Source: Caenorhabditis elegans
Lineage: Eukaryota; Nematoda; Chromadorea; Rhabditida; Rhabditidae
Reading direction: 5' to 3'
NCBI RefSeq assembly: GCF_000002985.6
Contig: NC_003284.9
Location: 13,082,001 to 13,146,000, forward strand
Length of the DNA stretch: 64,000 nt
In this document: in pieces, positions 23,290-34,531 of the stretch
How the letters are laid out: every line of letters begins with the position of its first letter
How positions within the stretch are numbered: the stretch's first letter is position 1
Position numbers and translations under genes: made by a program
The notes under the pieces: model-generated
The model's input: only the letters and a program-made list of their open reading frames with translations
Told to the model about the DNA's origin: nothing
Database searches by the model: none

Positions 23290-26200
23290 ATGGCCCGCTA
23301 CATCATTCCTTCTGTGACCATATCGTACGTTTTTTTGGCATTTTTGAAGGAAGTCTAAAACATTTCTTGCTTTTTTCAGAGCAATATATGGAGTGTATAA
23401 ATCATATTGGCCAGATCAAAATGACAAAAAGATAATTCTTTCTGTAGATGACGCTGTCAAACTACTAAATGTCAATACAAACACATCGGAGGCTCTGCGG
23501 TTCATTCAACACACAGAGAGTAAGGACCATCTGCCCATTGCCCTAATTATCGATTTTCATTGCAGGCAAGGAATTCCTCAAGTCGTTAAATCCAGCGGCA
23601 GTAGCTTTATTGGCAAGATCTGGCTCAGAGCTTTGTATGAAAATTCCAATAAAGTCTTGCCTAGATCAAAAGTTGGATGTCACAGAAGCATTAAGAAAAG
23701 TAACTTTTGTGTTATATCTAAAAATACAATTTACAATTTAGTTTAACCTCGGCGACAAATGGAATAGCAGCATAGAATGGATAAATCGAGTTGCCTGTCC
23801 GGAAGAAGATTTGTCTTGCTCCGATGAGTGGCTCGTGCGGCTTCCAAGTCAAATTGAGAGGCTACGGAGAATGTTACAGTTGCTGTATTTAACTACAGAG
23901 GTTTGTCTTAAACTATTCTTGATGTTGTTTTCGAGAAAAACCTGCTCGAAAACCTGCTAGAAACACTTTCTGCAGTCAAAAAAATTAGCAAAAAAATAAA
24001 CGTTCTCCTGGCCAATCGCTGGAAAAGTTTGGGGAATAATTTGCAAAATTAAACAAATCATTAACAAAATTAAACATTTAGGTTTTTGTGCGACAAAAAA
24101 GAAATTTATAAATATAGCCAAACTTTTCAGAAAACATTTGATGTCTCTGCAATCGACGTCGACGTTGTCCCGTTCCTTTTCAATGTCTACGCAGAGTTCT
24201 ACCATTCAAACGTGGATATCGCCGTGCTCGCCATCAAAATTCTAGCCAACATTGTTGGAGAGGATGAAAAGTACGCAAAATCAATGCTCGACTCCGAATG
24301 GCTACCACTGATAAGTACGATGGTCACCAATGGAAAAAGTTTGATGGAACGACTGTTATCGCATAAAGTGAGTGTTTTTTGATTGATAATGGGGTTTTTT
24401 GTGAGAACTAAAATGACAAAGAAATCACGTTCAAGACGAAATGTTTTTTAGGTATGTCAAAATGCGCTGAGCTCATTGAGATCCATCAATTATCGGCTAT
24501 CATCAGATGTTTACGAGATGTATTTACCGGATGAAGAACCCGAGGTAACTTTTGCTTCCGTTCCAAATATCTGTCAGAAGAATTTTCATCTATCAAAAAC
24601 TGAGGTTTTACACTACCTGCTGCCTGCAGACAAGTGTCACGTGAGGATACAAAGTGCTAGAGGTGTTTGCGGAGCAGAAGTTGAACTTAGCTTTGTTATG
24701 TTTGATCAGCGTGTAGGCAACTCACTTTTTTGTGCACATGAAAAATTTAATTATGAACAACTTTAACAACTGGCATGAACGATTAAAATTTCAAATTTCA
24801 GATAGATATAGTTCTAATTCACGGACTGCGTGGCAGTGTGGCCTACACCTGGAGGCAGAAAGATTCCGATGAAAACCTCCTCTCGTCTTGTTGGCCCAAA
24901 GATTGGCTTCCGTTGGATATCAAAAAGCCTTTCCGGATAATTGGACTAGAATATCCTTCATACATCTTCCATTTTACCGGAACGCAACAGAGCTTACAGG
25001 TAAGAAGCAGAATCATTTAAAAAATGTCTTGGTTATTTTTAAAAATAAAAAAAAAGTATTCAAAAACTTTGTGGGATTTCTTATGCAATAAAACATTCCC
25101 ATCTTACTCTTGTAATTTTGTTCCGTATTGGAAGCCAATTTTTAAATTCTAGACCCGATCCGAAAGGTTCAAGGAGCAACTGGAAATAGCTGGAATAGGA
25201 AAACGGCCTGTCCTTTTTATTTGCCACTCTATGGGAGGTCTTCTCGCCAAAAAGCTGCTTATCGACTCAACCAATCTTCTTAAAAACACTGTTGGAGTGT
25301 TGTTCATTGCGACACCACACAAGGGAAGTCCTGTCGCAAACTGGGGATATTCAGTGTTTCAACCAACTGAAGACGTACGGATGCTCAATGAGAATAATGC
25401 GATTAATAGAAAAGTGAGCTTTTAAATATTCATTATTTTCTGAAATTAAGTCGTAAAATTCATTTTCAGCTGAACGAAGATTTTTCGGCAGTGAGCAAGG
25501 AGATTCCGGTTATTGTTAGTATGGTGGAGACCGTGGAGTCGAATATTATTGGTGAGTTTTTTGAAAACGATTTAAAAGAGTGTTTCAAATGCTCAGTAAT
25601 AATTTTGATTTTTGAGAGTCTGTTGCATACGTTAATCAATTTTAAATTTCAAAACCCCTCGCAAATTATAAAGTGAAGAACTTTAAAATAATTGTTCCTG
25701 GTTAGTTAGCAGCTTCTGTTTCTAAAAACAGAACACATTCCAGATTTTATTAAAACGGCAGTGTCAAAAACAGTTATGAAAAATCGTATAGGTATACTGA
25801 AAATCCATTTAGGCCTTTCTGAATTTTTTATCATGACAAAACTTTCGCTACAAAAGCATTTTGTTCAGGAGGAGATAAACAATTTTGAGCGCAACATTTG
25901 CCTAGGATTCCCTGCGAGGAGTTTCATTTGCAACAATTTTTGCTCTAGTTCCTTCATTTTTTCTGTTACATTTAAGAAATTAAAAAATAACTTTTGAGAA
26001 ATGAATGACAAAACAAAACTAAAATCTTAAACAAAACTTTGTTTTTGTTGCCAAAGACCACTTGCCAAAAAATAAATATTTACGCTGATAAAACAAATTT
26101 TCCAAAAACTGATCATTTTCCAATTGCATAATGAATTCCAGCCAACGCCAAGAGCATCGTCGTTCCCAACAAATCGGCAGTATTTGAGCAAGGAGCCGTG

Positions 26201-26323
26201 TATCATATTGCGGATGTCCATCTGAATCTGTGCAAGCCCACCCGGGACAGCGCTTCTTATGGAGTCATTATCAATTTTTTGCAGGACTGCCTGCGCGAAA
26301 GTGACAAGCGGAAAAAACTTTAG
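23290..26323 (+). CDS. SERAC1-like serine hydrolase (alpha/beta fold), mitochondria/ER lipid remodelling
   Basis: Ortholog-type match to SERAC1, which in mammals acts in phosphatidylglycerol/BMP remodelling at mitochondria-ER contacts. Ten or so exons join to roughly 540 residues. Exon 1 (23290-23324) starts MARYIIPSVTIS and, with exon 2, makes a short N-terminal membrane anchor. An armadillo-like helical middle (DVVPFLFNVYAEF, LAIKILANIVGEDEKY) leads to the hydrolase domain. That domain shows IDIVLIHGLRGSVAYTWRQ (oxyanion region), FICHSMGGLLAK (nucleophile Ser), ATPHKGSPVA and YHIADVHLNLCKPT (late His region). A 46-base intron in exon 2 must be spliced (GTAAGG...TTGCAG) to keep the frame. 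I end one exon at 24640 (CAC/GTGAGG) so that it joins IDIVLIHG in phase. The stop is TAG at 26321. The nucleophile motif has Cys instead of the first Gly of GXSXG, but SERAC1 proteins also lack that Gly, so it should not mean inactivity. Confidence 0.88.
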
Positions 26324-27531
26324 CTTTTGTATAGTTTTTGTACATATTTTGTAGATTTTTTTGTGTTGTGAGAGTTACTACTTTGTATCCCTGTTCCGTC
26401 ATCGAAAATTCCTTTGAACGAGCCATCAATTTTGAGAAAATTTTACGGTTTCCCGATATCATGTTTTAGGAAATTTTTTTTTACTTTTCTTTCCTTGTTT
26501 CTGACTTTTTCTGACCTTTTTCTGCATAAATATTTGGTTTTTCAATGTTTTTTTCACCAACAAACAATAAGGGGATTGTACCTGACTGAGAACAAACTTT
26601 ATTGAACCATAACTATAGAATCATTCACACGAAAAAAAGTAATGGATGGAGAGATGTATTTCAATATTTTCCTATTCTCGAATTCAATACCACATTTTCA
26701 TTTTTCTGTGGATAGATAGAACCGTCCCTTCAGCGGACAATAAAATAAAAAATTCCATTCTTGTGATGTGACAGCCGAAAAAAAAAAGAAACAGAGACAT
26801 AAAACGGTTTAGATATGCGCGCGTAGAGGAGGCTTGGCAGTTGAAAAACACGTTTCAAACCTAAAGCTGAACATAGTCCAATAATGATTTGTAAAATAAT
26901 GCCACCCCGCAAAAACCCACGCCATCGGTATGTATGTAGTAGAGCATGTGTACAAAAATATACCCCCACGCTCTTGTCTCGTCTACCCCTTTTTATGTTT
27001 TAACGAGAAGGTGAAAGAAATTGGAGATAGAAGAAACAAAATCAGAAACAGGGCGAAACGCAAAAAAAAGACGCATAAATCGAAAAACGACCTCTCGATT
27101 TTTTGCCCAATTTACTTATTCCCTTCCGCTTTGAGTACTACATTTGTACTACAAGAGGAGGCAAAACGTTTTTTTTTTGAATGGCCTTTCTTCTTTGTCT
27201 TCCAAATTGGTAGACAGCTTGAAACAAAAAGTCAAATATCAACTGTTTCCAATCTATACTTTTTGTTTGCCACTTGTTCCAGCAATTTTCAGTTGCGTTT
27301 TTGTAAGTTGGAGAAATTTTCAAAAAAAAATTATTTAGTGAATGCGTAAGAACTACAGTTTACAACTGCACAATCTGCTCCACATCTACTAAATATCTTG
27401 ATCTGCCTTTATTTAAATTTGAAAAAAACGTTATAAATTTCTCCGTCCCCTTTAAACGGAAACGTTTTTGGCTATTGTATTGAGCAACTGACACCAATCT
27501 AGGCTCGCGATATATCATTTATATTTCACAT

Positions 27532-27874
27532 CAGGGGTTTTCAATTCCGGCAAATTGCCGATTTCAGATTTGCAGGAAATGTTCAGAGGGATTTTTTATA
27601 AGACGGAAACACTTAAAACTGTGTCTTTTTGAATTTTTTCCGTTTTTCTACACATTTTCATAGAACTTTCTTACTTTTCAAAATAGATGTAGAAAAAAAA
27701 AACATTCATAAGATTCGTGCAATTGTGCCATTTGAAATAGAAATTCTCAAATTTCCAAATAAATAAGTGCGAAACCACAATTTGCCGAAAATGTTCGGCA
27801 AATTGCCGTTTTCCGGCACGGCAAATCGGCGGTTTGCCGATTTGCCGGAAGAAATCGTTTGCCGCCCACCCCTG
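27532..27874. mobile_element. hAT-like non-autonomous element with CGGCAAA repeats, 343 bp
   Basis: The ends are CAGGGGT and ACCCCTG. Outside them the eight bases TTTCACAT (left) and ATTCAAAT (right) agree at six positions, consistent with a decayed 8-bp hAT target duplication. The interior is full of CGGCAAATTGCCG and CGGCAAATCGGC palindromic units, mainly in the right 100 bases. No ORF. This type of element is common in Caenorhabditis. The hAT assignment is inference from ends and duplication length. Confidence 0.7.
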
Positions 27875-28462
27875 ATTCAAATCACAAAGCAATATACCTA
27901 ACTTCGACCGTCTAAGTCCTAAGTATTAGAATTAATAAGTAAGTTCTATGAAGCTCTTGTGGCTATCTCAACTTTTCCAAACTATGGTACTTTTGTAGTG
28001 TTAACAGTAATTCAATTAAATCATACAATCACATATCACAACAACATTCTAAAAAGTGTTGGAACAAGCATCTCTAACCCAATTAGCCTCGTAATGTAGC
28101 AGATACCCAAAACTTGGCCCGATAGTTTTTTTTGCATAATCAATGTTAACTGAGACACAATGTTACCCCCTTTCTTCCCTCACCCACCAAACTGGCAAGA
28201 AAGGCGGATATATCGGCTTGTTTGATCTTTTTCAATGTCAAACACTTTTTTTGGCGTACAGCAGGGGTGGTGACACTGACTGCCCTTCTACAGACGGGGG
28301 TATATTTGGCATTTCACCCGCTCGTATTTTTTTTGGCCAGTTGCAGATGACATGAAAAAACTCATCGCGTTATTTTTGTTTGAACCGTTTTTGGTAGAGA
28401 TTTAGAAATATGTTTAGGTGTGGTGGCAATTTTGACGGATTAACTGGAAACCGTTATTTTTT

Positions 28463-28479
28463 GGGGGGGGGGGGGGGGG
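28463..28479. repeat. 17-base poly-G tract
   Basis: An uninterrupted run of 17 G on the plus strand. The flanks are partly complementary: CCGTTATT before the tract and AATAACGACGG after it. It is another candidate DOG-1-dependent unstable monoG tract and possible quadruplex. Confidence 0.95.
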
Positions 28480-31400
28480 TTTTCCAATAACGACGGGATG
28501 ATTTATTTGCGATCAGAGTTGTTTTTTTTTCAACGTAGAAACTATTTTAAAAGCTTAGATCTTTTTCAAAAAAACTTTTTACCGTTCAATGCCATTGAGA
28601 AACTGCGTGAATCAATAAAAAGAAATAAAAATTTCCAAAAGTAATGAATTTCTTAGAGACAGACCATCACTTATGTTTTGCACTCTATTGAATTTTGATA
28701 CAAAATCTTAAGATATCCAGAATCTATATTTGAATTATCATGATTTTACGTGTAGCGGAATAAGTTTGAGCCTTAAAATGTAAAGGTTATCTTTTGTAGA
28801 TTTTGTAACAAATTTGATTTTTTTTTTCAAGATTTTTACTCTTTATAACATTGCCCATTTATTTTAGAGTAGTTCTATCGAATTTAGGTTTCAGACGGTG
28901 TAATATCAACTTCCGAAAATGTTTCTTCAAACTGATGTTCATTATCATCCACAATTAGCTTTTAACTGAGTAACAACACAAATTTCTGCAAATTCCTACC
29001 ATATTAAACAAATATGTTTAATTATGTTTAAGGATTGCATTACATTACTCTGCATTGAACATATTTTTTAACTCACTCAATTATTTGTTTCTGTCTCGTG
29101 ATCAATTATCAGTATGCAAATGAACGATCTGTTAGCTGCATTGTACTTCATGTACATGTAAACTGCCAAAATTATACATGTGTCAGTTTCTAAAACACGG
29201 TTTTTTCCTTTTGTTTTATTGTTCTACTGCATGGGAATTGTTGTCAAGGCGTCAACCCATCGTTTCATATGAAAACCGTCCTGAAATTGAACAAAAAACG
29301 CGCCTATTGTCCAGACACTGAAGAAACCTCCCTTTTCACCCAGAACTTTTGCGTTTATGACACTTTTTACGTACATGAATGTTACAGTTGTCAACAAATT
29401 ATTTATTTATTCAATTTTAAAATATGGTTGGAACGACTTTTTAACTGGCTGACAGATTTTTTGCATTTTTGAAAAAAATCAACTTTTTGAAATATTCATT
29501 ACCATTCATTTTTCGTTTATTCACTAGGAGTGTATTGAATCTGAAACAGTAGGACAACCAGTTGTTTGGTCGATTTTTTATTTTACCTTTGTTCGGCAAT
29601 TATTTCCGTTCATTTTTTGTACGAACGGACTTGGATCTATTGACGTAAAATGTGAAGAAAATTTGACAATTTAGGGTTTCTCCTTTAAGTTTTGGACAAT
29701 TCTTGTGAGTTGAATCTATGAATATTTAATAAGCTTTCGGGTTTCGCTTTTCAGTCTATTTGAAAACATTTTTCTCCAATTTTCATATAGAAGGCTTCAG
29801 TGATTTTTAAAATTGACAAAAAAAATTAACATTAGTAATTGTGAGAATTTGCTTTACAACATATGGTACCACAATGCCTATGGTACCACAATGATAATTC
29901 TTTTTTTTTTGAAAATTTTTCATTTCAAGCCAAAAAGTGGTGAAAACTGAGTTTTAAAGCACTGTCAGATGCTATAATTCTTTGAATTATAAACAGTTTC
30001 AGCATAGTTAAAATATGAACTGAGAAATTTTTTAACGACTTCTGAAGAATTGATGAATACAATCCTTTTCCAAAATATTTATTTTTGATCATTTTAGAAC
30101 CAAAGTAGTAGTTTTTGTTGGTGTTTGCATGGTGAGCCTTGAACTCTGATAATTTTTGTGAACTATAAGGTTCTTTAATTGAAGTTTCAGTTTTACATTT
30201 ATCTTTTTTTGTCATTTCTCGTCAAGCATATCCCTTACTACACTCAATCTGTATCAATTCACTACTCACTATCAAATATGTCTTTCTCGATGCTTCTATA
30301 AGTGTACTTAATTTTTTTCTAAAGTCATTCTTAACTACACAAAAGCGGTAAAATTACATTCCAACCCGCACACATATTACCATGCCCGCAACGACCATCG
30401 GATCCTCACCACATTTGACAAGCCTCATTAGTTTTCCTCTCACATATCTTAACAATCTTCCTTCTTCCTATTCCAATTCTCCTTTCATTTCTATTCACCT
30501 TTGGCGGACAAGTACAACAGCACAAAAAAATGGTTGGAAGAGGGAAATGATAGGAAAAAGCTTATTGAAGCTTACAAAAGTATCTTTAGAGGATCAGGCG
30601 TGAAATTGTGGTTCTCCTCAGACTTGCGCCGACAACATTTAGCGCCATGGATTTATCTTCTCTCGCCGCACAAAATAGATATTCTGTACTATACTGATGA
30701 AGTGTGAAAGTAGGAGGTGCCAGTGGAGTAGATTCAGACGCAACTTCAGATATGCGAAAGCTGCCAGTCAAGCTTAGGTGTAACTAATCTTGCACCGGTT
30801 TAGGTCATACCTTTAGATCTTCAGATCTTTCTTCTGTTATCTTATCTTATCAATTGAAATTTATTGAAGACACAAAATCTGAACAGTATTATATTTTGAA
30901 GACCTCAAAATGTTGTAGATTTTGTTAGGCACTTTGTAAATTTCTGTACAAAGTTATTATGAAATTTTGGGGTTTCTTTTTGAGACATGCTGATATGACG
31001 AGTATTAAAGAAAAATATTAATTGGAAAGAACGCTGAAGAAATATAAAAATTTGTGGAAAAAATACTGTGACCGCATACAGTTTTTTGCTGCTCTAGCAA
31101 ACTAGATAATTGAGTTTTAGAGTTATTTTTCTATAATATTCCGTTTCCATAATATCATTCCGGACAATGTTCTGTTCCAATTCTGTGAATTATTTTCAGA
31201 CTTTTTTTTATTCTCTTAATTCTACCACTTCTTCACTTACTGTACATCCAATCTTTTACAACTACCTGGTACTTAATGTTTTTTTTTCTGTATCACAAAA
31301 TTCCTTTCTTAGTAGCCATGGTTCTTTTTTTCAACTAAATTTTATTTCTTCTGGAACAACCCCCAAATTTTTGTCGAAATCTTATTGGTGTTTGATTTGA

Positions 31401-31935
31401 CGGATGCCATTCTCTGGTCGAGAACCACTTTAGGTTCGGCTGGATGATTCATCAATGTTAACTCTTTTTTGCCTCTTCTTTCAAAACTTCTTCGAAATTT
31501 TTTTGTGACCACATGATTGTTGATACCGAACAACGCCTATCACTTTTACTGGCTGACAATAGACTTAGCACGTGTTCAATGTTTTTCGACATCTCGCATC
31601 AAATGTCATTTTCATTTTCACCCCTCATTTTTCAAATTGTTATCTTTCTCTAAAATGACCTCTCGGCACGATCCGTTGGATGCGCGTGGCAGGGGCTAGT
31701 CACAAGTAAAGGGTAATTCAACATTCAGACAAGACGAAAAAACTAGATTTTACTGTTAATTCTCCTGTTTTCCAACTCTATCTCAAACGACGGAGCGTTA
31801 TTTTGGAGACCGGGAGAAGACAGACAAACAGAAAGTGATCCGAAACAAACAAAAAAAAAGTGGGTGGGTCCTTTAATTGTCGCTTACATCATTTCAAAAT
31901 TGTCAGTATTCTAAATTAGAAAACCAACTAAAGAC

Positions 31936-34068
31936 ATGTATCACGACGATCGTCACCACTACAATGACCACCGGTACTATCCGGGCCATGATCCTTTTGA
32001 TTCTCCCCCAAGAATTACGCATATTCATACTAACGTTCAGTATGGTGGACCTGCCTCAGGTATCTTAATTTTAGATTTTTTTTAATGTTGATTTAACCTT
32101 GCTCATTGCCGTAGTGGTTTATGGATTGTGAGAATTGATTTTTGAAATAATTTTAGTTCCAGATATGGACATAGCGAAGACGTTCGACCACGAGCCGTTC
32201 AGGCACACGGATCCCAAATACAAATGTCTATGCAATAAAATGCACGTCAAGGTAACATGTTATACTTCTAAAAAATCTAGCACTTTTGATATTTCGCGTG
32301 AAAGCAAGGTCCTCATTAAGCAAAATTACAGACAGCATTGTTTAAAATATGTTTAATATCTACGGTGCCAAACAAAATTCATTGTTGCCTATTCTAAATA
32401 GGAAATTTAAGTTCAATCTTGCGCGGAAAATATATCATTCCAACATATTTTTGATTGAAACAATACATCTGTAGATGTTAGCTGCTGTTTTTAAATTTTC
32501 ATGAGATAAAACGCGCCAGATTACAAATCTAGTTTTGGGGCGACTTTCCAATATAAAATGTTCCAAAATTTGTCCGTGTTTCTTAAAATCCAATACGGAC
32601 ATTTTCAATGTAGAAGTGTGAGAACATATTTTTAGGGCACCAGGAACTTTTAAACAATATTTTTCACAATTAAAAAAACCAACTTTTTTTCAGCAAGGAT
32701 GTAAATGTATTCTAGCTTTCCTAGTCATTGTTGTAATTATCGCTGCTCTTCTGCTCATCCTTAACTGGAAGTGAGTTTTCTTTGTTTATTCGTTTCCTCA
32801 AAATTTAATTTTCTCGGTTTTCAGCATTGGAACATGGACGACACTCATCATTCATGCAATTCTTCTCCTTGGAGTCATTGCATGTGCTGGTGCATTATTC
32901 CTTGCCATGAAGACCGAAAAAGAAAACCTTTTGTTGCCAGTCGCTGGAATTGCTGTAAGTTGATCAGTGATTCAACATTTCAATCTGAAAAATAGATGTT
33001 AATTATCACCTAATATGATACAACCCGTCTTCTACTCGGCTACCCGCTGTGGTTGGTGACAGAATAAGACATGGGGCTGTGTAAAAGGTGTGGTCGATCG
33101 GAGACACAGTCGGGAGTTTAGCCATCTTTTTCAAATATTTTTAGATCATATGATAGTGAAGAAGGAAACAATGTATAGATAAATAATGAGAGGGAAGTTA
33201 CTGAGGAATTTTCAGGTTCTTGGAGCAATCGTGTCAATTGTATTCCTGGTGTTTACTATTTGGTCTTTGATCGAACCAAGCGGTGTTACAGGACAACTGG
33301 TCAATAATTTTGTTGTAAGCCAAAATGCATCAATGACAGACGACCAAGGTTTAGAAGAAAATAGAGAAGGTAGGTTTCAGTATTTAGATAAGTGATAAAA
33401 CTCGCTTGCAATTGTCAAAATATTGGTAAATGTAGCGTTTCAGATTTCACAGGGTTGTAAAAATAACGAAAAAAGGAAGCATTATTCTATGTTGTGCCAA
33501 AATCAAAGGCATTCCAAGCATTGTATCAACTTATTTTCTTACCAAATTTCTTGAGAAACAAAGTACGCATAGAGAGGAGCACACCTTAATATGAAAAAGT
33601 ATAAAATTTTTGAGTAATAAGGCCTGGCAGCGCCAATATACCAATACTTCTCAAAATTTAAATGACGATTTCAGATAAATCTAGCAATTTTTCTTCGAAG
33701 TTTTAAACCGCTATAAAAACTTATTTCGAATTTATAAGTCTTTAAATTAATTGTGAGAATCAAGAATTTTTAGAAGATGTTCTTCAATACACGAGTGTAA
33801 ATGTACACCTATTTTCAGATATCCAAACAGTTTCTGCCATTAGCGTCGTTCTCTCGTTGGCTGGACTTGCCGCCAGTCTTTGGGTGGCATTTGTGGTTTA
33901 CAAATACTACATGTATTTGAAGGACATGAAGTTCGCAAGAGTCCCGAAAAATCAGGTGAATCGTTGAATTCAACTGACTTCTTGATCATTGAACGACTAG
34001 CGTCCTTCACCACTATTTTTCAGGTCCACATTGAAATCACCGACCTGAAAAAGGGAATCAACCAGTGA
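31936..34068 (+). CDS. Four-transmembrane protein of unknown function
   Basis: Seven exons (31936-32059, 32157-32251, 32694-32770, 32825-32954, 33216-33369, 33819-33955, 34024-34068) join in phase to 762 bases, giving 253 residues. The N-terminus is cytosolic-looking and rich in His, Tyr and Pro (MYHDDRHHYNDHRYYPG). A CLC-containing segment (KYKCLCNKMHVKQGCKC) comes just before helix 1. The helices are about residues 78-95 (CILAFLVIVVIIAALLLIL), 103-123 (LIIHAILLLGVIACAGALF), 138-160 (VLGAIVSIVFLVFTIW) and 200-222 (AISVVLSLAGLAASLWVAFVVY). An acidic loop with an N-glycosylation site (QNASMTDDQ) separates helices 3 and 4. The short tail reads VHIEITDLKKGINQ. The topology resembles tetraspan or MARVEL-like families, but I see no tetraspanin CCG motif or claudin W-GLW-C-C. 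It is convergent with the SNX17-like gene. Confidence 0.85.
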
Positions 34069-34531
34069 AGTGGCCATGTACATTCCATGTAATTACTCAT
34101 AATTCATAATTCTTATAATATCTGTTTCATTTCGCTAATTTTTCAAATTTCCTCTCTTCGTCTGAAAATAGTCAAAAATAATTTACTTCTGCATATAGCC
34201 AAAATCAATTTTCTTTGCTTTTTATTTCAAAAATTTTGAAGTCAACATGTCAAATTTTCTTTCCACATTTTTCAATATTTAATTCCAAACAATTGCCATT
34301 CTGTTATCTTTTCTTTTCAAATTCTTGCTGAATATGAACAAAAAACCTATTGAACATAACAAAACCTTTTATTAAACAAATGACAACAAAGCTCAATTCA
34401 AGAACGCAGTTATACAGTGAAATGGGATGTTGAACAAGTATATCTTAAGTTACAGTATATTTTATGACAAGAATTACAGAGTTGTTCACTCGATGCACCA
34501 TTGTTTTGTTTTTGACCCGGAAAACTTGTTT
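34069..34531. other. convergent intergenic region
   Basis: Shared 3' UTR zone. TTTATT at about 34367-34372 is AATAAA on the minus strand and fits the 3' end of the SNX17-like transcript. The rest is AT-rich with no ORF of interest. Confidence 0.5.

Larger units (their letters stand above)
26324..31935. other. 5.6 kb gene-poor region
   Basis: No gene supported. It contains the SERAC1-like 3' UTR, the hAT-like element (27532-27874), a 17-G tract (28463-28479) and long AT-rich stretches. The open frames near 26930-27349 and 30382-30707 lack splice context and coding character. The last few hundred bases, including a GC-richer patch near 31660-31700, are the probable promoter of the four-helix membrane protein gene. 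Confidence 0.5.

Noticed and set aside
26930-27349. 139-codon ORF in the gene-poor region
   Set aside because: Low-complexity Lys/Phe-rich translation from A/T runs, no acceptor or donor, no recognisable domain.
30382-30707. Overlapping plus-strand ORFs in front of the four-helix protein gene
   Set aside because: No splice signals linking them to the gene at 31936 and no protein-like conservation pattern visible. Probably non-coding.
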